Under the pieces are notes generated by a model, which was not told the origin of the DNA, did no database searches, and worked only from the letters and a program-made list of their open reading frames with translations. DNA of 35,782 bases from JBLHHI01 sp047614125 (GTDB lineage: Bacteria; Bacteroidota; Bacteroidia; NS11-12g; UBA9320), in the NCBI GenBank assembly GCA_047614125.1, contig JBLHHI010000018.1:1-35782 (forward strand). The letters run 5' to 3'. Shown in pieces: positions 8,577 through 17,456 of the stretch; the first letter of the stretch is position 1; each line of letters starts with the position of its first letter. The position numbers and the translations under genes were made by a program.

Positions 8577-9094
8577 GGAGAAACAAACTCTAAGATCTTC
8601 TCAGCTAAAGATGCTCCGTGCAAGCCCTGAGCTACTATAACACCTTTCCCATTCACCAAAAAATTGTACGGCAAATAGCTCACATGCAGCTCGTTTGCCA
8701 GTTTGCTCTCCATGGGTTTAGATTCGTAAAAATTGGTTGCGGCATTCAGTTTAAAATGAGCTGATAAATGAACCCATGCCAAAGAATCTTCTGATAAGCA
8801 GATGCTCACTACTTTTAAGCCTTTCCCGTTTACAAAGTCTTGATTTGCATAGGCAGAATCGAGCCGAACCATTTGATCTAAAAAAATAACACAACGTTTG
8901 CATGTTGGCGACCAAAACTCATACAACACATAGTTCCACTCAAAATCTTCGTTTGAAACCTCCAAACCTACTGAATTGGTTAAGTTGAACGTTGGGAATA
9001 CAGTACCATTAGGAGGTGAACTTCGTTGAGATGAAGAAAGATGAACCAAGCCAAAGACCAAAAGAACAAAGGATGTTCTAACGGCAACCATCAT
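8573..9094 (-). CDS. TlpA-like thioredoxin-fold protein (periplasmic redoxin)
   Basis: The 173-residue product has an N-terminal signal sequence (about 1-22) and a thioredoxin fold. The redox motif is CKRC in FWSPTCKRC; the cis-proline is in SYLPYNFLV, followed by NGKGVIVAQG as in TlpA/ResA proteins. It probably works as a thiol-disulfide reductant or oxidase outside the inner membrane; the partner cannot be told. Its ATG shares one base with the murA stop (TAATG), so translation is probably coupled to murA; a second ATG follows directly. Confidence 0.85.
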   Translation of the reverse strand: MMVAVRTSFVLLVFGLVHLSSSQRSSPPNGTVFPTFNLTNSVGLEVSNEDFEWNYVLYEFWSPTCKRCVIFLDQMVRLDSAYANQDFVNGKGLKVVSICLSEDSLAWVHLSAHFKLNAATNFYESKPMESKLANELHVSYLPYNFLVNGKGVIVAQGLHGASLAEKILEFVSP

Positions 9095-10401
9095 TAGGCA
9101 ATGCGTTCAATTTTAGCACCCAGCGCATTAAGACGATGTTCGATGTTCTGATATCCCCGATCGATTTGTTCGATGTTGTGAATTAAGCTTACCCCTTCTG
9201 CACTCATTGCTGCTATGAGCAAAGAAACTCCGGCTCTGATATCGGGAGATGTCATTTGAATCCCTTTCAACTTAACACGCCGGTTTAACCCCATAACGGT
9301 GGCTCGATGCGGATCGCACAAGATTATTTGTGCACCCATATCAATAAGATTGTCAACAAAGAATAATCGGCTTTCAAACATTTTCTGGTGAATGAGCACG
9401 TTACCCTTGGCTTGAGTACACATAACCAAAATAACACTCAACAAATCAGGGGTTAGTCCGGGCCATGGCGCATCTGCAATGGTCATCATTGATCCATCAA
9501 TGAAACTTTCGATGGTATATTCCTCATTGTCGAATACCCGTATATCATCTCCAAGTCGCTCAAAATTAACGCCTAAACGTTCAAATGTTTCGGGAATCAT
9601 ACCCAAATCATCCCATCCAATGTTCTTAATAATGATGTCGGAATGGGTGATGGCAGCCATGGCAATAAAGCTTCCAACTTCAATCATATCAGGCAACAAG
9701 GTATGTTCACAACCCCTCAGCCGTTCCACCCCGTCAATAACTAAGAGATTGGAGCCTACTCCAGAAATCTTAGCACCCATACGAATGAGCATTCTGGATA
9801 ATTGTTGAACGTATGGCTCGCAGGCGGCGTTGTAAATTTGGGTTTGACCTTTAGCCAAAACGGCGGCCATTAAAATATTTGCCGTTCCGGTAACGGAGGC
9901 TTCTGGCAAAAGCATAAAGTTTCCTGTAAGCTGTTTTGCCTCGATCTTGTAAAAATTTTCGTCTTTAAGGAAAGAAAATGTGGCACCAAGCTTTTCCATG
10001 CCAATGAAGTGGGTATCCAATCTTCGTCTTCCTATCTTATCTCCACCAGGGCTTGGAATATATCCACGACCAAAACGAGCCAACAAAGGCCCAATGATCA
10101 TAACGGATCCTCGAATGCTCTTGGCCTTATTCCTAAAATCTACAGAGTTTAAATAGTTGAGATCAATGTTTTGTGCATTAAACGAAAAGCTTCCAGTTTC
10201 GATCTTCGAAACCACCACACCCAAACCTTGCAGCAATTCCATGAGTTTATTCACATCCCTAATTTCAGGAATGTTCTTTATTACAACTTCCTCATCCGTT
10301 AGCAAAACGGCTGCTAGTACTTGAAGCGCCTCATTTTTAGCACCTTGAGGAACAATTTCGCCACTTAGTCTTTGTCCACCTGTTATTCTAAAAGTTCCCA
10401 T
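9094..10401 (-). CDS. murA: UDP-N-acetylglucosamine 1-carboxyvinyltransferase, Asp-type active site
   Basis: MurA transfers enolpyruvate from PEP to UDP-GlcNAc, the first committed step of peptidoglycan synthesis in the cytoplasm. The 435-residue protein keeps Lys22 and Asn23 (QGAKNEAL) and the two-lobed repeat structure. The loop that carries the catalytic Cys115 in E. coli (PGGCxIG) reads SPGGDKIGRRRLDTH here, so residue 121 is Asp. The same substitution is known in Mycobacterium and Chlamydia MurA, where the enzyme stays active but escapes fosfomycin. The gene is probably in one operon with the downstream redoxin (1-nt overlap) and the DUF4290 gene 50 bp upstream. Confidence 0.95.
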   Translation of the reverse strand: MGTFRITGGQRLSGEIVPQGAKNEALQVLAAVLLTDEEVVIKNIPEIRDVNKLMELLQGLGVVVSKIETGSFSFNAQNIDLNYLNSVDFRNKAKSIRGSVMIIGPLLARFGRGYIPSPGGDKIGRRRLDTHFIGMEKLGATFSFLKDENFYKIEAKQLTGNFMLLPEASVTGTANILMAAVLAKGQTQIYNAACEPYVQQLSRMLIRMGAKISGVGSNLLVIDGVERLRGCEHTLLPDMIEVGSFIAMAAITHSDIIIKNIGWDDLGMIPETFERLGVNFERLGDDIRVFDNEEYTIESFIDGSMMTIADAPWPGLTPDLLSVILVMCTQAKGNVLIHQKMFESRLFFVDNLIDMGAQIILCDPHRATVMGLNRRVKLKGIQMTSPDIRAGVSLLIAAMSAEGVSLIHNIEQIDRGYQNIEHRLNALGAKIERIA

Positions 10402-10451
10402 CTGTGTTGTACAAGTTTACGTAAGTACTCATTATAAATAGAAGTGCCTGT

Positions 10452-11090
10452 TTATCGCTTCCAATTTTTGGATTTGTAATTGTTGGTCTTGGCACCCTTG
10501 TTTTTATTGCCTTTATAGGGTCGTTTACCGCGATTATTATCAATGTAAATTTCAAGGTCGTCTTCGGTTAATTCGAGGGTTCCTTTCGAAAGTGTTTTGA
10601 GATGGGTAATTACGGTTTGTTTATCTAAGTTCTCATCGTTCCAGTTCCGAGATGAGTTTACCATAAAGGAGCCGATGTAGTTTATGAAGGCTTTTCGAAT
10701 GGCCTCATCTTCTATGTTTACCGCCTCTTCCACCATGGTTTGAAGATTCCGGCCGTAGAATCGAAATTTAATGAGTTCGTCTTTATAAGGTATGGGTTCT
10801 GGGTTTTTGGCCACACCTTCGGGTGTTGGTGGTTCAAATGGGCCATCAACATCCAAGCTAAAGTTTGATATAATATATAGGTGATCCCAAAGCTTGTGCT
10901 CGTAATCGTCCAATTCTTTAACCTGTGGGTTTAAAGAAATCATCACCTGAACAATTCCTTCCGCAAGTTTGGTGCGCTCAATTCGATCGTTTAATTCCGC
11001 AATTTCCACAACCAATTCCTGGATAATTCGACCGTATTCCGAAATAACCATCGGCGATTGTTGGGTGTTGTATTGCATTCCGTGTTCCAT
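10452..11090 (-). CDS. DUF4290 domain protein
   Basis: The 212-residue protein matches the Bacteroidota-specific DUF4290 family (MQYNTQ..., SEYGRIIQELV, KELDDYEHKLWDHLYIISNF, PEPIPYK). The body (about 5-180) is predicted helical and soluble; the last 30 residues are rich in Lys, Asn, Gly and Arg, a possible nucleic-acid-binding tail. Function is unknown. The start could be Met1 (11090) or Met5, which is closer to the family N-terminus. It is the first gene of a likely DUF4290-murA-redoxin operon. Confidence 0.88.
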   Translation of the reverse strand: MEHGMQYNTQQSPMVISEYGRIIQELVVEIAELNDRIERTKLAEGIVQVMISLNPQVKELDDYEHKLWDHLYIISNFSLDVDGPFEPPTPEGVAKNPEPIPYKDELIKFRFYGRNLQTMVEEAVNIEDEAIRKAFINYIGSFMVNSSRNWNDENLDKQTVITHLKTLSKGTLELTEDDLEIYIDNNRGKRPYKGNKNKGAKTNNYKSKNWKR

Positions 11091-11252
11091 GGGGGCAAAT
11101 ATACCATTAATCTGAGCTCATAATATGACACTGCCGATCAAAAGGCACCGCAATAAGTACGTAGTGTTAATTAAACATCAACAAAATATTAAGAACATTT
11201 GCATTTCAAAGACAGATGTGCGTAATTGCCAGTCATAATAATGTAAAAACGT

Positions 11253-14200
11253 ATGAAAAGAAAGTTCTACAGTGTAATGCTTTCTTGCCTATTATTAGGA
11301 ATTTCTCAACTGGCTTATGCCCAGGGGCGAATTATTTCAGGCAAGGTAACAAGCGACAGTGATGAAGAAACCCTGGAGGGAGTGAGTGTTGTGGTTACGA
11401 ATACCAACATCTTCACATTCACTAAATCCGATGGTAGCTATTCAGTAACTGTACCGGAAGGCAACGATGCCTTACAATTTATTTTTGCAGGGTTTAAAAC
11501 CCTCGATGTTAATCTAACTTCTTCCAACTCGCTGGATGTGGTAATGTCGGAAGACATTATTGGTCTGGATGAAGCCGTTGTAACTGCGGTTGGGGTAAAG
11601 AAAGATGTTAAATCTCTTGGTTTCTCGGCCACTTCTGTGAAGGGCAAGGAACTTACTGAGGTCGGTGAGCGAAGCGTGCTGAACTCATTGCAAGGTAAGG
11701 TAGCTGGGGTAAACATTTCCCAGAGCTCTACAGACCCAGGAGCATCTACTCGAATCATCATTCGAGGTATTAGTTCAATGACTCAAGGCAATCAGCCTTT
11801 ATTTGTAATTGACGGGGTGCCCATGACGAATTCGAGTATCAATTCAAGTTCCGCGTCTGGTGGAGATGCCTTAAATGCTGGATTTGACTTTGGTAACGGA
11901 GCAAATGCAGTTAACCCAGAAGACGTTGAGTCTGTGAACATTTTAAAAGGTTCTGCGGCAACGGCTCTGTACGGTTCTCGCGCAGCAAACGGTGCGGTAA
12001 TCATTACGACCAAAAAATCGGCGTACGCAGCACCAGGTCAAAAGAAAAAACTGGGTATTTCGTATTCAGGAAACATGACCTTCTCAAAAGTTCTCCGAAC
12101 TCCAACGTATCAGAATTCGTTTGGACAAGGTTGGGACGGAAATCACTGGTTGGACGAAAACGGTTCTTGGGGACCATTGTACGATGGATCAGACCGAGTT
12201 TGGGGAAGAGTTGTTGACAATTCTCAATTGTTGAAACCTTACACAGCCTTAGACGACAACGTTCGCGAATTCTTCGAAACTGGAGTAGGTAGAACCAATC
12301 ACGTCTCATTAAATGGTGGCGATGATAAATCTGCATTCTATGTGTCGTTCTCAAACTTTAAGCAAGACGGTATTTATCCTACCGACGTTGATTTGTTTGA
12401 ACGTAATACGTTGGCGTTGCGTGGATCTCGAAAAGTTGGAATTTTCAACGTTTCCAGTTCTATGAACTATGCCACAACCAATAACAGCTTTGTACCAACT
12501 GGGCAAGGTGGAACGGTATACAATAACATCATGCAGATTCCTCGCGACTTGAGCTTGGTTGACATGGAAGACTACAACGCTAAGTTTTACAACGTTGAAG
12601 ATTACTTTACTGCTTATGGTGTTACCAACCCATGGTATTCAATAGCAGAAAACAGCAATACGTCTACCACATCGAAAGTGTTTGGTAATATTGAAGCATC
12701 TGCCAACTTGTTTAATCACTGGAATATCTTGTATCGATTTGGATACGATATTACCAATTCAACTTCAGACATTTACCGAGCCATACTCCTTCCTGAAGGC
12801 GTAAACTCTGGCAGCGTTGATGATCCTGGGTTTGTAAGCAACTATAAGTATGGTGCCGATCAATTGAATCACGATTTCTTATTGAGTTACGAAAACAAAA
12901 TCACTACAGATTTATCTTTTAGTGGTTTTGTAGGATTAAATGTAAATCAGCGTTCAACCTCTACTTTATATTCATCTGTTACTGCCTTAGACATCCCAGG
13001 ATTCTACAACTTAAGCAACAGTTCTTCAACGCCTGTGGTTAATCAGAGCAATTCTTTGCGGAGATTAATTGGAACCTTCGTTCAAGGAACCTTTGATTAT
13101 AAAGGATATATGTATTTAAACTTGTCGGTACGTAGAGATGTTTCTTCTACACTTCCTACCGATAACAATTCATTTACCTACCCATCTGCCAATCTGAGTT
13201 TCATCTTTAGTGAATTCCTTCCAAAAGATGCTCAAAAAACATTGAGCTTTGGTAAGATTAGATTGGGTTACGGATTAACAGGGAACGATGCACCTTCATA
13301 CATCATCGACCCGGTGTATGTTGCAGGCTCTATTGATCAACCATTCCGCCCATACACCTTCCCAATTCCAGGTGGAATTAATGGTTTTGAAGTTGGAAAT
13401 CGTTTGGGAAATGCTGAATTACGACCAGAAAGAACTACGGAAATTGAGGTTGGAACGGATTTGAGATTCTTCATGAACCGATTATCTTTTGATATTACTT
13501 GGTACAAGCGAAATACAACGGATCAAATCTTTGTTGTGCCTTTGTCACCAGCTTCTGGTTATTCATCACAGTATGCCAACGTTGCCGAGGTTCAAAACTC
13601 AGGTTTTGAAATCTTGGTTGGAGGTAAAATCATTAAGAGCAAAGACAAAAAAGGATTCAACTGGAATGCTTCTTTAAACTATACAAACAACCGAAACGAA
13701 GTTATTTCGTTGGCTGATGGTGTTGAGAAGTTCTCTCTTGGAGGCTTGTCTACAACAGGTTATGTTGCAGTTCAGGGACAACCAGTTGGCGTATTTGAAG
13801 GAGCTGTTCCTAAAGTAGCCAGAGATGCAGATGGTAATGTTATTAAAGGTGCCAATGGTCAACCAATGAATGTTGTTGATGCCAATGGTGTTCCTATTCC
13901 ATCAACGGAAAATGAATTCTACGGAAACTCTCAGTACGACTACATCATGGGTATTTCGAATAATTTCTCATGGAATGGATTTAGCTTAGGCTTTAACTTA
14001 GATATTCGTAAGGGTGGTTTGATGTTCTCTAGAACAGCAGATATCAATTTCTTTACCGGTAACGGAATTAAAACAACGTACAACGATCGCAAGCCTTTCG
14101 TTCACCCAAACTCAGTTAATGAGATTGACAATGGCGATGGAACGTTCAGCTACGTTGAAAACGTAACACCAGTTGATCCTGCACACATGGATGATTACCA

Positions 14201-14489
14201 CAGAACAACGGCATTTGATCGTCAGAACGTAATTGATCAATCCTTCATTAAGTTGAGAGACTTGGTTATTAGCTACGATGTACCATCGAGCATTTCTGAT
14301 AAGATTAATGTAGCCAGCATGTCTGTAAGTATAATTGGTCGTAACTTGTTATTGTTTACTCCAACAGACAACCAGTTTATTGATCCAGAGGTTAGTTCAT
14401 TTGGAACTGGCATTGGAGCTGGATTTGGAGAATTTAGTGCCAACCCAACCACACGATCACTTGGAGTTGCATTGAGAGCTAATTTTTAA
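11253..14489 (+). CDS. SusC/RagA-type TonB-dependent outer-membrane transporter
   Basis: The 1078-residue protein has a signal peptide (about 1-24, ending AYAQG), a carboxypeptidase-regulatory-like beta sandwich (about 26-105), a TonB-box-like EAVVTAVGV, a plug with the SusC signature around residues 229-250 (ILKGSAATALYGSRAANGAV), and a 22-strand barrel to the C-terminal Phe. SusC proteins import oligomers too large for porins, with SusD as the lid. The next three genes are SusD and two lipoproteins, an order like B. thetaiotaomicron BT2264-BT2261, so the cargo may be a peptide and not a glycan (inference). No glycan hydrolase, sigma/anti-sigma pair or hybrid sensor is linked. Confidence 0.95.
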   Translation: MKRKFYSVMLSCLLLGISQLAYAQGRIISGKVTSDSDEETLEGVSVVVTNTNIFTFTKSDGSYSVTVPEGNDALQFIFAGFKTLDVNLTSSNSLDVVMSEDIIGLDEAVVTAVGVKKDVKSLGFSATSVKGKELTEVGERSVLNSLQGKVAGVNISQSSTDPGASTRIIIRGISSMTQGNQPLFVIDGVPMTNSSINSSSASGGDALNAGFDFGNGANAVNPEDVESVNILKGSAATALYGSRAANGAVIITTKKSAYAAPGQKKKLGISYSGNMTFSKVLRTPTYQNSFGQGWDGNHWLDENGSWGPLYDGSDRVWGRVVDNSQLLKPYTALDDNVREFFETGVGRTNHVSLNGGDDKSAFYVSFSNFKQDGIYPTDVDLFERNTLALRGSRKVGIFNVSSSMNYATTNNSFVPTGQGGTVYNNIMQIPRDLSLVDMEDYNAKFYNVEDYFTAYGVTNPWYSIAENSNTSTTSKVFGNIEASANLFNHWNILYRFGYDITNSTSDIYRAILLPEGVNSGSVDDPGFVSNYKYGADQLNHDFLLSYENKITTDLSFSGFVGLNVNQRSTSTLYSSVTALDIPGFYNLSNSSSTPVVNQSNSLRRLIGTFVQGTFDYKGYMYLNLSVRRDVSSTLPTDNNSFTYPSANLSFIFSEFLPKDAQKTLSFGKIRLGYGLTGNDAPSYIIDPVYVAGSIDQPFRPYTFPIPGGINGFEVGNRLGNAELRPERTTEIEVGTDLRFFMNRLSFDITWYKRNTTDQIFVVPLSPASGYSSQYANVAEVQNSGFEILVGGKIIKSKDKKGFNWNASLNYTNNRNEVISLADGVEKFSLGGLSTTGYVAVQGQPVGVFEGAVPKVARDADGNVIKGANGQPMNVVDANGVPIPSTENEFYGNSQYDYIMGISNNFSWNGFSLGFNLDIRKGGLMFSRTADINFFTGNGIKTTYNDRKPFVHPNSVNEIDNGDGTFSYVENVTPVDPAHMDDYHRTTAFDRQNVIDQSFIKLRDLVISYDVPSSISDKINVASMSVSIIGRNLLLFTPTDNQFIDPEVSSFGTGIGAGFGEFSANPTTRSLGVALRANF

Positions 14490-14499
14490 CGAAAGAGGA

Positions 14500-15966
14500 A
14501 TGAATAAAATGAAATTAAAATATATCAGTTTAATTACGCTCCTTATCTTTTCGGTAAGCAGCTGTAAGGACTATTTGGATGTAAATACAGATCCAAACAA
14601 TCCAGTGGATGCGTCCATCGACTTAATTCTACCCGTAGGCATGGCCTCGGTGGGAATTCAAGTTGGAGGTTCGTATCAAAACCTAGGTGGATTTTGGGCA
14701 CAATACTATACCCAATCGCCGGATGCTGGTCAATATGAAAACATTGATGAGTATAACATTACTTCGGATTACTATGATCGCGAATGGACCGACATCTACG
14801 CCGGTGGTATTAATGATTTACAAGTGGTTCGAAACAAGGCTCAAGAAGCGGAAGATGGAAGCTATTATTTAGTGGCCACGTGCATGCAGGCCTATGCCTA
14901 TCAATTTTTGGCGGATGCTTATGGTGATATTCCGTATTCGGAAGCTTTAAAGGGCTTGGATGGAAACTTTAACCCGGCCTTCGATAAGGGTGCCGACGTT
15001 TATAAAGGTTTGTTATCTACCTTAGATGCAGCGGTTGCATATTACAACGACAATCCAGGTACGGGTCCAGCAAACGACGACTTAGTATACGGAGGCAACA
15101 TGGCGCAATGGGTTGGATTTGCCAACTCGCTTAAGTTGAGAATGCTCATGCGTGCATCAGGAACTTCTATGGCAAATGCCGCAGCGGTAAAAGCCTTATT
15201 GGCCGCCGACAACTTCATTACGTCGGATGCGATGATGACCCAGTTTGCCAACGAAGAAGGCAAGCGCAACCCATACTACGAAATTCAAGTAGATCGATTG
15301 GGCGGTGTTAATCAGATGGCTTCCAACACAATGATTAAGATGTTGGTAGACAACAACGACCCTAGACTTGATGCTCTTTACGTGCAAGGAAGCACCGGAC
15401 AATGGGTGGCTAAAGAGCAAGGTGATTTCGCAAATCGCGACATCCCTTTTGGTGAATTAGCTTCTCCAATGTACGGTGCAAACACACCCGTTTATTTTAT
15501 AACTGTAGCAGAAGTGAACTTCTTAAAAGCAGAAGCACAATTGAAGTACGAAGGCGGAACAGGAACTCAAGCCTCGTATGAAGCAGGTGTTCAGGCTTCT
15601 TTCGATCGACTTGGAGTGAGCGGTGCGTCCACTCTACTTGGGTCTGGCGGAGATTACGAATTCAATACTGGAGGAACGGAAGCTGAGAAAATGCAGCAAA
15701 TCATGACTCAAAAATGGATTAGTATGACAAACGCTCAGAACCTTGAAGCGTTCTTTGAGATAAACCGTACCGGTTATCCTGAATACGCCCCAGCAGATAG
15801 TATTGGAATACCTGGAGCTTTAACAATTTCCATTGGATCCGTGCTACCTAAAGGTGTTGGACCGCAACGTTTGTTGTATCCAGATGTAGAAAAAGCTCGA
15901 AATACCAAAGTACCAGTTCAACCAGGTGGTGGAATTGGCGCAAAACTTTGGTGGGCTAAGCAATAA
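14500..15966 (+). CDS. SusD/RagB-family lipoprotein (SusD-like_2)
   Basis: The 488-residue surface lipoprotein caps the SusC transporter and binds its cargo. The lipobox ends at Cys22 (FSVSSC) and is followed by KDYLD, an acidic pattern like the surface-export signals of Bacteroidota lipoproteins. DVNTDPNNP at the mature N-terminus and ADAYGDIPYSEAL are hallmarks of the SusD-like_2 group, and the all-helical TPR-like body follows. It begins 10 bp after the susC stop, so the two are co-transcribed. Met1 and Met4 are both possible starts. Confidence 0.93.
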   Translation: MNKMKLKYISLITLLIFSVSSCKDYLDVNTDPNNPVDASIDLILPVGMASVGIQVGGSYQNLGGFWAQYYTQSPDAGQYENIDEYNITSDYYDREWTDIYAGGINDLQVVRNKAQEAEDGSYYLVATCMQAYAYQFLADAYGDIPYSEALKGLDGNFNPAFDKGADVYKGLLSTLDAAVAYYNDNPGTGPANDDLVYGGNMAQWVGFANSLKLRMLMRASGTSMANAAAVKALLAADNFITSDAMMTQFANEEGKRNPYYEIQVDRLGGVNQMASNTMIKMLVDNNDPRLDALYVQGSTGQWVAKEQGDFANRDIPFGELASPMYGANTPVYFITVAEVNFLKAEAQLKYEGGTGTQASYEAGVQASFDRLGVSGASTLLGSGGDYEFNTGGTEAEKMQQIMTQKWISMTNAQNLEAFFEINRTGYPEYAPADSIGIPGALTISIGSVLPKGVGPQRLLYPDVEKARNTKVPVQPGGGIGAKLWWAKQ

Positions 15967-15986
15967 GTAACTTTAATTCAAGAAAA

Positions 15987-16721
15987 ATGAAAATAAATAA
16001 AATAAAATCACTCGCTTTTTTAACGCTGTTGGCCTTTGCGTTTGCTGGATGTGAAAAATCTACTGAAGGGATTTCACGTGTCACAAACTTCCCCGACTTC
16101 GTTGTGAACGGAAGTGCAAAGATTATTCACCAATTGGGCACTCCGTATACGGATGCTGGTGCCATTGCTACCGAAGCCGGAAGTGAAATACCAGTAACCA
16201 CAACGCACTCTGGACTTTACCGAGGTGGTAACACGCTCGATGGCAATACAGCAGATGAATACACAACGACGTATTCGGCAACCAATGCCGACGGTTTTGC
16301 TGGCTCAGCAACTCGTACCGTTTGTGTGGTAAACAATGGAGATTTAACAACTTCTATTGAAGGATTATACACCTCAACCGTTGTTCGAAATGGGTCAACT
16401 GGACCACAGTACACCGACATGGGTTATTTGATGATCTGGAAGAACGCTGACGGAACCTATCAAGTTTCAGATGGAATTGGTGGATACTATCATTACGGAC
16501 GTGGCTATGGATCTAATTACATAGCTCCAGGTTTAATTGTAACGGCTAATGATATTTCTGCAAACGATTTCAGTTTTTCAGGCTTTTCTGTAAAATCTTT
16601 CGGTGGTGTTTGTGAAACGACGAGCATGACTGTGGATGCAGCAGCAAAAACTGTGTCATTTACTACAGAATGGGATGCTGGGTACACATTTGAAACAACC
16701 TTAACTCAGGTTGCATTTTAG
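15987..16721 (+). CDS. SusCD-associated lipoprotein with DUF5011-like Ig domain (BT_2262-like)
   Basis: The 244-residue lipoprotein has its lipid Cys at residue 22 (FAFAGC). A DUF5011-like Ig domain follows (about 38-115; LGTPYTDAGAIATEAG and YTTTYSATNADGFAGSATRTVCV are the typical motifs), then a beta-rich C-terminal domain (about 120-244; IEGLYTSTVVRNG, GYLMIWKNADGTYQVSDGIGGYY). The gene begins 20 bp after susD. By position and domain it corresponds to BT2262, an accessory surface lipoprotein of a SusCD complex. It probably helps hold cargo at the SusCD lid. Confidence 0.85.
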   Translation: MKINKIKSLAFLTLLAFAFAGCEKSTEGISRVTNFPDFVVNGSAKIIHQLGTPYTDAGAIATEAGSEIPVTTTHSGLYRGGNTLDGNTADEYTTTYSATNADGFAGSATRTVCVVNNGDLTTSIEGLYTSTVVRNGSTGPQYTDMGYLMIWKNADGTYQVSDGIGGYYHYGRGYGSNYIAPGLIVTANDISANDFSFSGFSVKSFGGVCETTSMTVDAAAKTVSFTTEWDAGYTFETTLTQVAF

Positions 16722-16756
16722 TCTCGTTTATTGATCATTTAATTTTAAAACAAATT

Positions 16757-17266
16757 ATGAAGCTAAATTTAAAAACACTCACACTCATATTTGCTGGCCT
16801 AGTTCTATTTTCTTCTTGTGAAGATTGGAAAGCATATGAACCGGAACAACTTCCGGGAAATCACATGGCCAACGAATGGTACGTTACCTACAAGGTAGGT
16901 GGCGTTGATATCTACAACTTTGGATATTCTACAATTATTACTTCTACTACGGCTGCTGCTGATGGTGAAAATTTAATTGTAACAGATCAAGGTCATTTCT
17001 GGGATTACCTAGTTAAAAGCCCTATGAACGCTGATGCCAAAACATTTGGCATCTCTGCAGCAGGTGATAGCTTAACCAATTTGGTTGACGGGTACGACAT
17101 AAAAATCCGTGTAACCAATGGAAAAGTAATCGCTGGCGGTGGAACTTCCAAAACCGGCGTTAAAGTTGACAGCATCTACATGGAAATTGAATTTGCCGAT
17201 GATCCGGGAACCATTTATGAGGTTGGCGGTCATGGTAGAACAGGCTTCGAAGAAGATGACTATTAA
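16757..17266 (+). CDS. SusCD-associated small lipoprotein (Lipid_bd / BT_2261-like)
   Basis: The 169-residue lipoprotein has its lipid Cys at residue 21 (LFSSC) followed by EDW. The rest (about 35-165) is a small beta-barrel-like domain with WYVTYKVGG, FWDYLVKSPMNAD and IRVTNGKVIAGGG, matching the lipid-binding putative hydrolase family (PF12888) as I recall it. It is the last of four genes in the operon, 35 bp after the previous one, at the position of BT2261. A strong terminator follows at 17371-17400. Confidence 0.8.
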   Translation: MKLNLKTLTLIFAGLVLFSSCEDWKAYEPEQLPGNHMANEWYVTYKVGGVDIYNFGYSTIITSTTAAADGENLIVTDQGHFWDYLVKSPMNADAKTFGISAAGDSLTNLVDGYDIKIRVTNGKVIAGGGTSKTGVKVDSIYMEIEFADDPGTIYEVGGHGRTGFEEDDY

Positions 17267-17289
17267 GGTTTAAGGCGCGATGCGTCTGA

Positions 17290-17449
17290 GGCGCGATGCG
17301 TCGCGCCACGGCGTAAAGCATTACGCCGCGAACATTGTTTAAGGCGCTATGCGTCGCGCCAATCTACAAAGGGTCCAATCATAATGATTGGACCCTTTTT
17401 GCGTGTATGAGGCGCGATGTATCGCGCCAAAGGTGTAAAGCATTACGCC
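17290..17449. repeat. Palindromic repeat cluster GGCGCGA/TCGCGCC and GGCGTAA/TTACGCC
   Basis: There are two hairpin types. GGCGCGA-TGCG-TCGCGCC is at 17290-17307, with variants at 17343-17360 and 17411-17428. GGCGTAA-AGCA-TTACGCC is at 17310-17327, with a near copy at 17432-17449. A type 1 / type 2 pair occurs on each side of the terminator at 17371. The third type 1 copy has TGTA in the loop, while the stem is kept. No gene lies in the cluster. Confidence 0.8.
17371..17400 (+). terminator. Rho-independent terminator of the SusCD operon
   Basis: A perfect 11-bp stem, GGGTCCAATCA / TGATTGGACCC, with a TAA loop is followed by five T. It lies 105 bp after the last lipoprotein stop. On the minus strand the stem is preceded by five A and lacks a good T-run, so it acts mainly on plus-strand transcripts. 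Confidence 0.88.
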
Positions 17450-17456
17450 GCGAACC

